Source: Luidia sarsii
Taxonomy: Eukaryota; Echinodermata; Asteroidea; Paxillosida; Luidiidae
Reading direction: 5' to 3'
Assembly: GCA_949987565.1 (NCBI GenBank)
Contig: OX465104.1
Span: 14,697,789-14,761,788 of the forward strand
Length of the DNA: 64,000 bases
The notes under the pieces were generated by a model. The model was given only the letters and a program-made list of their open reading frames with translations. It was not told where the DNA came from and made no database searches. The translations under genes were made by a program, and so were the position numbers. Positions 23,136 through 34,231 of the stretch are shown here, one piece after another (position 1 is the first letter of the stretch; each line of letters begins with the position of its first letter).

Positions 23136-23454
23136 CTAGAAAGGATCGAAGGAGTCAGGAAATTCAGCGATCGGAAGTCTGGGATCAACGGCTGGGGCTT
23201 TCATCTACACAGGAGTCTATGAAAAGCCGCTGGCTAGCTAGTGGCTGAGGAAAATTCCCATTGACTCGTGTATTATTCTCAGCCGTTGCTGATGAAAATG
23301 CTCAGCTTAGAATATTCATGGTGGAAGTAGCAAGTCTTGATAAGATTGTGGTGACGTCACGTTATCCGGTAATTTGAATCTTCTTTTTGAGATGGTTGGT
23401 GTGGTTCTGAGTGGAACATTGTTCGGGGAATGGCTTCGGTGTTAGTTTGCGGTT

Positions 23455-23670
23455 ACTATATAGGAAGATTTGCGGTGACATCATGTATAAGGTCTCTTAA
23501 AGGAAGAGGTGTGGTTCTGAAAAGAACCTGAGTGGTAACTCGACGTTTCGACCAGTATGCTCTGGCCGTCAGAAACACCTCTTCCTTTAAGAGACCTTAA
23601 ACATGGTGTCACCGCAAACCTTCCTATATTGTTTCACCCACCATGCAAAGCCTTAAGTCTTATTTGCAGT
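23455..23670. mobile_element. Palindromic element, intact reference copy
   Basis: Arms AGGAAGATTTGCGGTGAC and its complement, with TTAAAGGAAGAGGTGTGG and complement inside. It shows the form of the element at 17665 before its two insertions. Confidence 0.85.
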
Positions 23671-23837
23671 TACTAGTTTTTCTCAGTGGGGGTTTCATAC
23701 ATTCATACACTATACCGCTGATGACACCGATGATTACGCCACTAACACCAGATGTGTGGGATGGGGACTGGGTAAGCTGTGTCCAAACAATAACACAGTG
23801 GGTGGTGGGTCGTAAAGGAACACCCGCAGGGCATGGG

Positions 23838-23985
23838 AGCGGGACTAGACCCACTAATTTCTAAGGCTAACCTCAATCGGGTTAGCCTCGAATTTAGTCC
23901 AACGGTGCTAAAAAAATTGTGTTCAAACGTCAACTTTTGTCAGTCGGGCTAACCCATTTGAGCCTAGTCTCGAAGTTAGTCCCTT
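23838..23985. mobile_element. Small foldback (GGGACTAG ends)
   Basis: GGGACTAGACCC at the left and TTAGTCCC at the right; inside, AATCGGGTTAGCC faces GGCTAACCCATTTGAGCC. About 150 bp, no coding capacity. Confidence 0.55.
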
Positions 23986-24123
23986 GTATGAACTTAATAA
24001 CCCCTAAGGTTTTGATTGAAACCGGTCAAGCAAAAGACAATTTCTAGTCATGGTGAAGGTAGCAAGCCAAGAGGAGTTGCACTGACACCAAATCTTTGGG
24101 GAACTCTCCCTGGTCAGGCCTAC

Positions 24124-24341
24124 CTTCCTTCCTGTGATGGTGTAGTCGCCGACCAGGTGCACAATGTCCGCCTCAAACTCCACCAGGTTCACGCCATTGA
24201 CGAAGCTCACCAGCACATCCCCCTGCACCCCGACAAAGCCGGTAAAGGTCTTGGGTCCCGCTAGGACATGAGGGCCCGTCAATGTCACCACGGTCAGACC
24301 AACGTCGATGCCGTTGACGTTTCGTTCGGCTACGATGTCGC
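24124..24341 (-). CDS. Exon 27: two rod repeats
   Basis: Acceptor CACCTCCAG, donor AGGAAG-GTAGGC; phase 1 in, phase 0 out. RNVNGIDVGLTVVTLTGPHV, LAGPKTFTGFVGVQGDVLVS and FVNGVNLVEFEADIVHLVGD give two near-consensus units about 45 residues apart, the best measure of the repeat period. Confidence 0.9.
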
Positions 24342-24894
24342 CTGGAGGTGGATACGGCATATCAACAAAAGTTGGCTCATGCACGGTGCTCCGTGGAAGG
24401 CCAAGACTAAGCAGTCATGGTTTTGGTCCATTCTTGAAACCTTTCTCCATGGGACTGGACTAGGCAGTGGATTTCCCCAAAGCCATCGCAACTTACGATC
24501 AATCACAAGACGATGACCGATGCACAGAAACCACACAGTGTATCACAACTAACAATGGGTTATCAGACGTAAGTTGAGAGTCACACCGATGGACAATGAA
24601 GCCCCAAACAGTAATGCGATGGAATTTGCGAATCCACAATTTAAACTGCCAATAAAATTGACAAAAAAGAGATCTGTTTTTTAAACTTGCGTGCAGCTAT
24701 ATCCGTCTTTCACACGTTCACCAAACAAGTGTGCTATAGATATACATCACAGAAGCATGCAAAGCAATGACGCATCCATGCACGTAAGCGCATTCGTAGG
24801 TATGCGAAACCTCTCTAAAAACAGGTGAGAGAGATAAAAACCCCTAACCAAGCCTTCGCCTCAATTTCATAAGAGTTTTCCCAGACTCACTTAC

Positions 24895-25125
24895 CGGTCA
24901 CGGTCACAGTGCCGCCAAACCTCCACCGTCCCCGCACCTCCTGGGCCCTGTCCAGCAGGAAGACGATCCTGGGCAGCTCTCCCACGTCCACCGTGTCCAC
25001 CAGCCCCGTGGCAGACACGTTGCCCAACATCTGGAGACCCGCCTCAAACACGTTCTCGCCCGTCAGCGTCTGGTCCGTGGAATTTAGGACCGCCTGCACG
25101 GAGAGGTCAATGCCCTCCACCAGCC
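24895..25125 (-). CDS. Exon 26: two rod repeats
   Basis: Acceptor TTGTCTGCAG, donor ACCG-GTAAGT; phase 1 in and out. Two complete cores: LVEGIDLSVQAVLNSTDQTL with TGENVF, and VSATGLVDTVDVGELPRIVF with VRGRWRFGG. NST and NVS are sequons. Confidence 0.9.
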
Positions 25126-25548
25126 CTGCAGACAATTTCGTAGAAGTTAAGAGAACCATTTTCATTCGAAGACAGAAGACTCCTCGAAGACAGAAGACAG
25201 AGGACTGCTACAGCCACTGGCTGTTACAGAGCCTAAACCTTCAAATAACTAATATTTTCACTTGTGAAACATTTCACAGTTGGAAATTAGGGGCCAGTCT
25301 TTTTGTTGCAGACTTAGAAGATATATTAGAACAAATTGCCTACTCAGGCTAGGGCCTACTTATCACCTTTTGTACTGACGTTGATCTAGGTATTAGTTAG
25401 TTTCAATCCTAGCAGGAACTTCTTCAAAGGCAAAGAGAAAACAATTTAAAATGCAATTTAAAATGAAAAAAAAATGAAAAAAAAAGGATAAACAAAAATG
25501 TTGCAAACTGCTTACCGGTACCGACTAAAATTACCAAAATGCAAATCT

Positions 25549-25650
25549 TAAAATTTAGTGGGCTGACGTTTCGATCCTAGCAGGACCTTTCTCAAAGGCA
25601 GAGAAAAGGGTCCTGCTAGGATCGAAACGTCAGGCCCACTAAATTTTAAG
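25549..25650. repeat. Hairpin made of two facing hammerhead-like copies
   Basis: AAAATTTAGTGGGCTGACG and its complement close an arm of about 45 bp, with GATCCTAGCAGGACC facing GGTCCTGCTAGGATC. A second such hairpin is at 62918-63006. Confidence 0.85.
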
Positions 25651-25725
25651 GAAAAAAAAGGAATTAAAAATGCAAACAAATTAAAAATGCAATTTTTTCT
25701 TAGCCTTTTGAAAAACAAATTGCTA

Positions 25726-25914
25726 TTTCAATGAGGGTTTGCCCAACTTGACGTAATAAGCACTGAGTGCATAGTGCTTTGCACGATTGTCTGCTGAAAG
25801 AAAAAAAAGGCAGGAATTGTGGGTTTGAGTCCAACCCAAGCTGCTGTATTTTTTTTCAGCAGGCAATCATGCAAATCGAGCACTTATTACATCAAGTAGG
25901 GCAAACCCTCATTG
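25726..25914. mobile_element. MITE with long inverted repeats
   Basis: Ends GAGGGTTTGCCCAACTTGAC and the complement of a matching string (AAGTAGGGCAAACCCTC) at the right, followed inward by GTAATAAG and CTTATTAC. Arms are about 55 nt of 189. Confidence 0.8.
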
Positions 25915-26040
25915 ATTTACATTCTCCTCGACGTAAAACACAATAGGCTATTATAGCTATGAACAAAATTGCTTCCACAAGTGCCCAGGTTGTTTTCCTA
26001 AGCTTATTGACAAGACTTCAGATCCAGTTTTTTGGTTTAC

Positions 26041-26248
26041 CGGTGACAGCCACAACGCCTTGGAAGACAACATTATCCGTGAAGACCGCGGCTCCGCTCA
26101 GCGTCTGCGTGTTGGACTTGCGCACTGTGTTGTCTATCAGGTGTTTGAGACTGGCATTGCCAGAGCTGAGCATGGACATCATGTTGGTCTCCACCACCAA
26201 GACTTGGGCAGTGGCATTGCCGGCAAACGTCTTCTTGCCCGAGATGGT
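26041..26248 (-). CDS. Exon 25: rod repeats; 5' part duplicated nearby
   Basis: Acceptor TTCGGTTTTCAG, donor TCACCG-GTAAAC; phase 0 in, phase 1 out. Contains TISGKKTFAGNATAQVLVVE, NTQTLSGAAVFTDNVVFQGV and a diverged core around SGNASLKHLIDNTV. A 159-bp tandem duplication next to it copies the acceptor and the first part of the exon (about 26350-26508). Confidence 0.88.
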
Positions 26249-26508
26249 CTGAAAACCGAAAAAGGTGTATTTCAGCGGTCAACACCAGGAATGAATGTAC
26301 AGAGGTTCCACACTTTAGAATCCACTGCTATTTTTCTGAGGAATCTTTGACACCACCAAGTCTTGGGCAGTGGCATTGCCGGCAAATGTCTTCTTGCCCG
26401 AGATGGTCTGAAAACCGAAAAAGGTGTATTTCAGCGGTCAACACCAGGAATTAATGTACAGTGGTTCCACACTTTAGAATCCACTGCTATTTTTCTGAGG
26501 AATCTGTG
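26191..26508. repeat. 159-bp tandem duplication over an exon edge
   Basis: CTTGGGCAGTGGCATTGCC occurs at 26203 and 26362, and CCGAGATGGTCTGAAAACC and ATTTTTCTGAGGAATCT are also doubled. The unit covers the first part of exon 25, its acceptor and upstream intron. The copies differ at only a few bases, so it is recent. Confidence 0.92.
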
Positions 26509-26549
26509 ACACTTCCAAATTCAGCGAGTTGTTTTTAAGGAAGACTCTA

Positions 26550-27012
26550 AAGCCGTGTCCGCACTGGACTTATTTTTAACCGAGCCCGTGGGTAACATTC
26601 CAATGGGTAAATCTTCCCGGCGTCCGCACTTGGACTTTTTGACTCGGGTAAACTAACCGAGACGATCGGTAAAACTAACCAACTCATGTACATGTGCTCT
26701 AGGTACACAAACACGTTGTTACCCTGCGCCCGCACGAGTCTTGCATACAGTAACGTAGCATGCGGGGTGCCGGATGTGGTTTTTTACCGAGTCGTTTACC
26801 GAGACGTTGTGTCCGGATTGGACTTATCGACTCGGTTAAACTGACCTGGTCAATTTAACCGGGCAGAAGTTGGTCGGTTAAACTACCCACTGGAGGCGGG
26901 TAAGTTACCTGGGAGGAAAACTTCCTGGGCTGTCCGCACTGGACTTAAAATGGTCAATTTACCCATTTGCTCGGTTAGTTTACCCATTTTAAGTCCAGTG
27001 CGGACGCGGCTT
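26550..27012. mobile_element. Foldback element, GTCCGCACTGGACTT family, copy 2
   Basis: Ends AAGCCGTGTCCGCACTGG and complement CCAGTGCGGACGCGGCTT, flanked by TA on both sides. Inner parts contain further facing pairs such as AAGTTGGTCGGTTAAACTA. Best copy of the family. Confidence 0.85.
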
Positions 27013-27084
27013 TAAAGAGTGGATGCAGTACTAGATGAAAAAAAAAAACCAGAAGAAGAAATTTCTCTCCAAACTTTAACTGAC

Positions 27085-27251
27085 CTGCGAGGGGCCACTC
27101 CGGACAGCATCGGCATAGAGGAAGTCAATGTCCACCCCGTCAATGAGATCATTGATGGTGACATTGCCGTTAATAGTCACCGGGTCCTTGAAGACGGCCG
27201 GAATCTGGACAGTCTGATTGTCAACGCTACTCTCCAGAATGTCAGCCAACT
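27085..27251 (-). CDS. Exon 24: rod repeat
   Basis: Acceptor GACTTATTTAG, donor TCGCAG-GTCAGT; phase 1 in, phase 0 out. Contains DPVTINGNVTINDLIDGVDI. The second half (VRSGPSQ) continues into TISGKKTF of exon 25, so the LTGDQ element is split by the intron. Confidence 0.88.
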
Positions 27252-27279
27252 CTAAATAAGTCAAACAAATAAAAAAACC

Positions 27280-27345
27280 TTAAAATTTAGTGGGCCTGAC
27301 GTTTCGATCCTAGCAGGACCTTTATCAAAGGCAGAGTGGCAAATA
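27280..27345 (-). repeat. Dispersed hammerhead-like repeat copy
   Basis: AAATTTAGTGGGCCTGACG and TTTCGATCCTAGCAGGACC on the plus strand, the reverse orientation of the 9455 copy. Confidence 0.85.
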
Positions 27346-27424
27346 AAATTTGGCAAATAAAATTTGCCTTCTCAAAGGCAAATAAAAAAACCGATAGTGA
27401 ACTTTTGAACAAATTTGAAAAAAA

Positions 27425-27540
27425 TGGCAAAGAAAACTTGGACTGGACCAGAGAGTTCTGGTTTTGCATAGCAGTGCTCTTACCATCTGAGCTATCTAGC
27501 CCTTAGATGGTGGCCTACCCCAAAAGTCAACTAGTCTTTG
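27425..27540 (-). mobile_element. SINE copy 4
   Basis: tRNA-like half only: TGGTTTTGCATAGCAGTGC, CTTACCATCTGAGCTATCTA and TCAACTAGTCTTTG on the plus strand. Confidence 0.85.
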
Positions 27541-27765
27541 TCAAAACAGTCTCATCAGCACAAAATCATATTATTGTTGCCTATTTGGATACCCACTGTT
27601 TAAAGTGACTCATTTCAATTGCAATCAGTCATCAGACTGAGTCATATGAAGATCCACATTTTTATCAAGCTCAAAATATTGTCTCTGACTTTCTTGACTG
27701 CAAGTGACAACAAACCATCCCAGTTTCTCACTTGACAGAGGACTTCAGGGATAAAAACAGTTGGC

Positions 27766-28166
27766 CCACACGTGTTCGCACTGGACTTTTGTAACATGCT
27801 TACATGTTCACACTTGAAATTTTGACAACATTTTGCCAAGACCGTGGTCGAAGTAACTGATGAGCTGGCAGGATAAAGACTTCAAAAGAATGCAAAACGC
27901 ATGCATGGTGGCCTGCGCAGCACGGTCTCGCTCCCATGGCCGGATGCATGCTTGCCCATGTGCACTATCCACACTGGACTTATCATCTTGGGAAAGTGAC
28001 CAGGTAAGTTTTCCTGGGCAGCAGTTGGCCGGTAGAAGTAACCGCTGGACTCGGGAAAAGTAACTGAGAGGAAAACGTCCCCGGCTGTCCGCAATGGACT
28101 TAAAATGGGAAAAGTTCCCGTCGTCTCAGTAATTTTAACGAGAAAAGTCCAGTGCGGACAGGGCTT
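27766..28166. mobile_element. Foldback element, GTCCGCACTGGACTT family, copy 3
   Basis: GTTCGCACTGGACTTTTG at the left and AAAAGTCCAGTGCGGACAG at the right. Inside, AAAGTGACCAGGTAAGTTT and GGGAAAAGTAACTGAG are shared with copies at 18800 and 59146. Confidence 0.75.
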
Positions 28167-28304
28167 GAGAGTACTGATCATTCATTGGAAAAGAACTGTT
28201 AAATTTAGGGTTGACCTGTTACAACAGCTTTACCTATAGTCAGCAATATATTGGTTAACAGTGTCTTGGGACAAGACTTGTTCAAGGCCCCACCATCTGC
28301 TTAC

Positions 28305-28440
28305 CTGATATGTCAATGCCATTGACTGTCATGTACTCCTTCATGGTGATGTTGCCGATGACGTGCACACCGCCCTCTAGTGTCCAAGGGCCGGTGATTG
28401 CCTGCTCCTCAGCTGCCAACCACACCACAGAGTTGTTTAA
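28305..28440 (-). CDS. Exon 23: rod repeat
   Basis: Acceptor ATCCCTTCAG, donor TCAG-GTAAGC; phase 0 in, phase 1 out. Reads LNNSVVWLAAEEQAITGPWT, then VIGNITMKEYMTVNGIDIS. NNS and NIT are sequons. The exon is open in this frame without an ATG-led frame of its own, so simple ORF finding would miss it. Confidence 0.87.
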
Positions 28441-28866
28441 CTGAAGGGAAGGGATATGCAGATTGTGGGGAGGGGATATACAGATTGTGCATCATAGCAA
28501 CATAATATGCATCATCAAATAAAACAAAAGGACCAATACAGTCCCCTCTCCCAACCAAGATGTAGTAGGTGGGGTCATGTTACCCAGCATGCTTCAGTAG
28601 GGTCATATACCCACTGTGCAAATAATCGCGATTTGAACCGCGATTCAAAAACCGTTGCTTTTTTTGCTCACGTCCACACACAGAAGACATTCTCAAGGTG
28701 AGGAAGAAAACACAGGACTCTGTATGCTGACTGTAGTATGTAACTGACATAGTCTTATTTTGTATGTCTAAATGTATTCAATTCAGCGGTAAAGCTCAGC
28801 TTTTGAAATACTGATCATAGCAGAGTAATTTGAGCTGTCGAAATCTATGAAAAGGGTGGGGTTTTA

Positions 28867-29198
28867 AAGCCCTTACACAACATTGGTCGAGGTCAAAGAA
28901 TAGCATCCATATGTTGTCTGATCCAACATATGCATGAAATAGCACCCCTGTGAAAATTTCAGCTCAATCCGCCAACCGAGTCTTGAGAAAATGCAGCATT
29001 CAACACCGTACTGTTCCGAAAAATAGTTTAGATCTCGGTGAGACGTAAACTGTTTCTTTCACTCGTTTCTCCCAAAATACAACAATTTAGACAAATATTT
29101 CAGTGCGAGGTTTCTACTATAACCATCTTCAAACTGTTTAAGTTTCATATAAATCTGTGAACATTTCTGTTTTTTGATCATATGTTGTGTAGGGGCTT
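28867..29198. mobile_element. TA-flanked MITE (AAGCCC ends) copy 2
   Basis: AAGCCCTTACACAACATTGG at the left, GTTGTGTAGGGGCTT at the right, TA on both sides. The inner sequence matches the copy at 18367 in reverse order. Confidence 0.85.
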
Positions 29199-29629
29199 TA
29201 ACTTCAGAATTCTCAAGGACATATCATTAGGGCTGTTGCCGCTGTGTAAATAATCGTGATTAAATTTGGGTTTTTACTCGCATCCACACACGCTATCAAA
29301 ATAAACAGAGGCAGAAAAATTCACGAGCCGATTTTGGTTAGCAATCATGGCCAAATGGTGGGTGTGACCACATAGGGAGACATATAAACAAGCACGGCAC
29401 TTCCTGTCAATCAGAGCATGAGAGGTGCATTGTGGGATTAAACAAAAACTGGTGCGAATCGGCAGAGCGCTCCCAACGCGGCACCACATGGCAAATAAAT
29501 GAGATTATTTAGAAAAGTTTTAGAAAAGTCGTAAAAAGAAGAGTCCCCCCCCTCCTCTACACACCATTAGATTCAAACAACAAACCTCACTCGGTATTGG
29601 CCGATGGAAATTGCTCTTTGTCCACTCAC

Positions 29630-29805
29630 CTCCAGTAAGTCCACATCGTTGATCGTCTCGGCAACAACCAGATTGCCGCTGACTGCCAGAAAGTCACTAA
29701 ACCACAGTGTACCGTTGATGGTCGCCCAGCCGTTTTTGATAAAGACGAGGTCTGTGGATGGAGTAATTCCCTCCACACTGCCACCTGGCTGCAGACTCAA
29801 GGTGT
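29630..29805 (-). CDS. Exon 22: rod repeats, 3' side of the open intron
   Basis: Acceptor TTGTTTTCAG, donor CTGGAG-GTGAGT; phase 1 in, phase 0 out. Contains NGWATINGTLWFSDFLAVSG and NLVVAETINDVDLLE. INDVDLLE joins exon 23 as the NGVD core. NGT is a sequon. Confidence 0.87.
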
Positions 29806-29944
29806 CTGAAAACAAGGAGAAGATATTAAGAGACCATGAATCTAGGTGAGACTTGAAGGTTTGTGCAGTGGAATCACAAAGTGAGAATGATTGTGGTACA
29901 GACATCATGCGTAATCTCTTTTGAGAGTAAGTGATTTTAGAAGA

Positions 29945-30925
29945 TCCAGGAATTGAGAGAGACAGAGAGACAGAGAGACAGAGAGACAGAGAGACAGAGA
30001 GACAGAGAGACAGAGAGACAGAGAGACAGAGTAACAGAGAGACAGATAGACATATTGACAGAGAGACAGCGAGACAGCGAGACAGCGAGACAGAGAGACA
30101 GAGAGACAGAGAGACAGAGAGACAGAGAGACAGAGAGACAGATTGACAGAGAGACAGAGAGACAGAGAGACAGAGAGGCAGAGACAGATTGACAGATTGA
30201 CAGATTGACAGAGAGACAGAGAGACAGAGAGACAGGGAGACAGATTGACAGATTGACAGGGAGACAGAGAGACAGAGAGACAGCAAGACAGACAGACAGA
30301 GAGACAGAGAGACAGCAAGACAGACAGACAGAGAGACAGAGAGGCAGAAACAGATTGACAGATTGACAGGGAGACAGAGAGACAGAGAGACAGAGAGACA
30401 GAGAGACAGAGAGACAGAGAGACAGATTGACAGATTGACAGAGAGACAGAGAGATAGAGAGACAGAGAGACAGAGAGACTGATTGACAAAGAGACAGAGA
30501 GACTGAGAGACAGAGAGACAGCGAGACAGACAGACAGAGAGACAGAGAGACAGAGAGGCAGAGACAGATTGACAGATTGACAGATTGACAGAGAGACAGA
30601 GAGACAGAGAGACAGAGAGACAGAGAGACAGAAAGACAGATTGACAGAGAGACAGAGAGACAGAGAGATAGAGAGACAGAGAGACAGAGAGACTGATTGA
30701 CAAAGAGACAGAGAGACTGAGAGACAGAGAGACAGAGAGACAGAGAGACAGAGAGACAGAGACAGACTCGGAGAGACTGAGAGACTGAGAGACAGAGAGA
30801 CACAGAGGCAGAGACAGAGACAGATAGACTGAACCAGAGACAGACTGAGGTAGAGACAGAGACAGGGAGACAGAGACAGACAGAGACAGAGAGGCAGCGA
30901 CTGACAGACAGAGACAGAGAGACAG
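29945..30925. repeat. (GAGACAGA)n array in intron 21
   Basis: Nearly 1 kb of 8-bp units with TTGACAGA and GCGAGACA variants grouped into longer blocks (for example 30150-30260 resembles 30535-30630). The minus strand is open in all three frames as Ser/Leu/Cys/Val-rich runs, which is a property of the repeat. Confidence 0.97.
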
Positions 30926-31026
30926 GTAGCGACAGACAGAGTGAAAGCCACACAGGGACAGAGAACATGGGGAAGGAAAGTCACATGGACCAAACAGGGC
31001 ATGGCTCAGTGTGGGTGCAGACTCAC

Positions 31027-31172
31027 CCAGGGACATGTCGCCCTTGAAAGTCTTAAATCCGCCCCTCAGTTCCTGATCAATGGTCTTGGACAGATAGGAG
31101 TCATTGACAGACACGATGTCTAAGCCGTTGATAAGGGTGTTGATCATGACATCACCACTGACTGAAATGTTG
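31027..31172 (-). CDS. Exon 21: rod repeat, 5' side of an in-frame open intron
   Basis: Acceptor CATATAG, donor CCTGG-GTGAGT; phase 2 in, phase 1 out. Encodes SNISVSGDVMINTLINGLDI, then IDQELRGGFKTFKGDMSL. The intron that follows is 1,221 nt, a multiple of three, and has no stop codon in this frame. Confidence 0.88.
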
Positions 31173-31786
31173 CTATATGCAGGGAGACAAAGGGAAACCT
31201 TTCTCAATATATGTGTACAGCTCTTGTTAGGACACTACGTACTTTGATGTATAAGTAGAAGTAGGCATCGGATGGCACAATGTCAAAATAGTTTTTTTTT
31301 TTTTCATTATTCTTCCTCAAATCAAAAATAATGCAACAATCTTAATTTTGCAATCGAGTAAATTTCGTTTTCAGTTTGAATCAAGTTAGTAAAACCCTAA
31401 CCCTCCCAAATCCGATAATATCTGTCAATTGGTTTTGGAAGATCCTGGAAGGCTGTCGGGCTGGATGGCAAAACTGCATCGGTTGACTGCGGATGGAGGA
31501 TGCATTATCACCAGCCAGAATGACATACCTTGCAGTGCTTCTGTTCAGCCGTGCATAAAGCAGGCCTGCATTTTCATCACAATTAACCCTTCTGCCTCTG
31601 ATGAATGCTATGTTACTCCATTGGCAGGATTGGTGGAGGATTTGGAAGGATTGAGGCCGTGTCCTAGCAAGAGGGCATTCCAAAAGCTGAGCTTGACCGC
31701 TGAATTGAATACATTTGGACGGACAGTCAGACAAGGTCAGTTACATGTACATGTCCGCATACAGACTCCGGTGTTCTCTTCCTCAC

Positions 31787-31934
31787 CTTGAGAACGTCTT
31801 CTGTCCACGGATTGTCTCGGAGGTGTCCTTGAGGACGACGGAGCTGATGAACGAGTCAAAGGCAATCCCACTGACGTTCTGTCTCACCGTCAGGTTCTGG
31901 GAGAAGTCCACCTCCGATGAAAACTCAAATGTGC
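31787..31934 (-). CDS. Exon 20: rod repeat
   Basis: Acceptor CCTCATCCAG, donor TCAAG-GTGAGG; phase 1 in, phase 2 out, the only phase-2 junction in the rod. Contains DFSQNLTVRQNVSGIAFDSF, then LKDTSETIRGQKTFS. NLT and NVS are sequons. Confidence 0.87.
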
Positions 31935-32007
31935 CTGGATGAGGTACAGACATTTCAAAACAAGAAAGAACTCAGCAAGAACTGGATGGATTTCCCAAAG
32001 CCTTACA

Positions 32008-32489
32008 CACTATGAAGTATGAACATCTAAACCGTGAAAATGGGGTGAAAATGTCATTTAGCCGTGAAAAGAAAATTCACAATATTTTCACCCCTATTTC
32101 ATGGCACACACTGAGTTAGCCAATAGTTTTCACAGCGTTTTCACCAGTGGTCTCCAAGGCCACATTCCTGGTGGTAAATGGCTAGAGGCAATTTAGAAGT
32201 ATCTGTGAGTTACAAGGACACCATACAGTGCCTCTATGGGGGCTGATGGTCCCTACTGGTAATTGAATTAGCCATCCCTCAAGGCTGGAGCTTGCCACCC
32301 TAGATATTCACATTTTTTTTCGAAGTCTCTTTAGTGACCAGAAGATGTCCTTATCAGGTCAGAGAGGCGATTATTTTGACGATGAATTCACTGTAAAATG
32401 CACCATGAAACCAAAGTGACTTTTTAGTTTCACTGCAAACTGGCAAAATGACATTTTCACCCCTTTTTCACAGTTTAGATGTTCATAGT
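32008..32489. mobile_element. CACTA-type MITE copy 3
   Basis: Starts CACTATGAAGTATGAACATC, with a small internal repeat, and ends TTTAGATGTTCATAGT. Flanks ACA on both sides if the last G has changed to T. Confidence 0.8.
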
Positions 32490-33159
32490 TACAGTGCATT
32501 GTCACTCAACTTACAATGGATAACCCATCGTGGTTTGCGATAGGCCATATGGTGTCTGTGCATCGCTCATCAACTTGCGATTGATCCGTAAGTTACCGTG
32601 GGTTTGGTGAAAATGACCGCGGGATGGATAAAATATGCCAGATTGAAGTATAGGCCTACTTCATTTGGAGAATGAGTGAATATTGGTTCACTCTTTCTAT
32701 TTTAGAAAGGTTAGGGGGTCTTGAATTTTAAACATCTTAGTGCCTTCATTGTAAGATACCCTGCAAGGATCAAAATGTAAGGCTCTGTAAATATTTTGAA
32801 ATTTGTCTATTTTAGGGGCATTCTTATCAGGAAGTTCTTACAGTAATATGCCACAAATGTTTGCAAACTGCTTATCATGCTTACTGACTAAATTGACCAA
32901 AATCTGAATAACACAAATTAGGTGGGCGTGCAGTTTCAAATGCAGATGGGCAAATGATAAAAAATGTCACGTCCACTTAAGTTTACCGATTCAATGATTT
33001 ATTATTTAACAATTGATTATTCTCCCCCTTGCTCTCTGTTTTTGCACTTGTAATTCTGCCTTTGAGAAAACTGGCAGGAACAATTAAAAAAAAAAAAAAA
33101 AAAAAAATCAAACAAATAATTGAAAAACTGACTAGGAACTTTAGAACCAATAAAAAAAA

Positions 33160-33325
33160 ATGGCAAAAGAAAGTTTGACTGGACCAGGACTTGAACTTGA
33201 GAGCTCTGGTTTTGCGTTCTAACGCTTCTACCACCTAATGAGCTGTCCAGCCCTAATCAGACGGTGGCCTTCCCAAATAGTCAAATAGTCTTTGCCGCAG
33301 TTACGGTAGGGTGCCAGTCAGAAGC
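33160..33325 (-). mobile_element. SINE copy 5
   Basis: GACTTGAACTTGAGAGCTC, GAGCTGTCCAGCCC and GTCAAATAGTCTTTGCCG mark a worn tRNA-like region. It lies just downstream of exon 19. Confidence 0.8.
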
Positions 33326-33402
33326 ATTTCACCAAATCAATTTTTTAAATCTTTTTTGGTCAAAATTGTTTTCTGAATTGTTTGGGCCAATGCCATTCCT
33401 AC

Positions 33403-33501
33403 CATGGAGAACCTGATCGCCGGTCAAAGTGACAACGTTGGCTGCAAACTCCTCCACGTCAACACCATCCACAGTTCCTGTCACTGCCAGTGTTCCCTTC
33501 A
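33403..33501 (-). CDS. Exon 19: rod repeat (minimal)
   Basis: Only 99 nt. Acceptor GTTCATTGCAG, donor CCATG-GTAGGA; phase 1 in and out. It encodes LAVTGTVDGVDVEEFAANVV and TLTGDQVLHG, almost exactly one core unit, and so gives the simplest view of the repeat. Confidence 0.9.
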
Positions 33502-33691
33502 CTGCAATGAACAAAAATCAATACATTCTTCCGGTGCTAAACCATTTTGGCACTTAAGCGGCTCCATGCAAAAGGCCCCAGATGTCTGTGCCCCTTAATT
33601 TTGTTACTGCTACATTTTATACACATGTATGTCTGTGGTAGGCTGAGAAGAGTCTTTGTTTTATAACATTTTTTTTTTTAATGTATATAAT

Positions 33692-33870
33692 ATAGATGGT
33701 CGGCGTCTATTAGAAACCATGTCAGGTTACTGTAATGCCATGGGGGGGGGGGGGGGGGGGCAGGACCCGACTAGCATCAAACTATGGGCGGAAGAAAAGA
33801 GCACTGCCACCATAGACATATATAACCTATAAACGGTCAACGTTTATTAGAAACAACATCAGGATACTGT
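33692..33870. repeat. ~120-bp tandem repeat, left part
   Basis: Units contain GGTCAACGTTTATTAGAAAC, ATCAGGATACTGTAATGCCA and AGCACTGCCACCATAGACAT. The last unit is interrupted at ATACTGT by the retrotransposon and resumes at 40180. Confidence 0.85.
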
Positions 33871-34152
33871 TGTGACAGGTAGAAATGTAGCCGACAAGGA
33901 TGGTGTACATTCAACTGACTGTGGTTCGTTTAATGGCAACGCATAGCTAAACAAACAAAAAAAGCCCCTAGCCTAGAGGAAATTGAAGTGTCATGAGGTG
34001 CGTGTAGTAGTTGAAACTTGCTGGTCGATGAACTGTAGTGGACTCTGGTTGTGTGCTGAATGAATGACCTAATGGCTGTGTGCTACTACTAAGCAGGATA
34101 CACTGGCTAGCGAGGGCGCTATACAAGGGCAATATGTAAATGAGCTGTCACA
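33871..34152 (-). repeat. LTR (3' LTR of the element)
   Basis: Starts TGTGACAG and ends CTGTCACA on the plus strand, so it has the TG...CA ends of LTRs and a short inverted terminus. Identical to the other LTR apart from one A. Confidence 0.97.
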
Positions 34153-34166
34153 TACTCCCCTGCTTA
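34153..34166 (-). other. Polypurine tract
   Basis: Read on the minus strand, GCAGGGGAGTA lies directly before the 3' LTR, the position where plus-strand DNA synthesis is primed. Confidence 0.75.
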
Positions 34167-34231
34167 AAGGTTGGCGTCTCGACAACCAAACTACATAAAC
34201 AACAAGAAAAATGATACTAATTACAAGGTAG

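Noticed and set aside
29905..31002. Long minus-strand open frames rich in Ser, Leu, Cys and Val
   Set aside because: They are translations of an 8-bp array that lacks stops in all frames. Only the two ends of the longest one are real exons (21 and 22).
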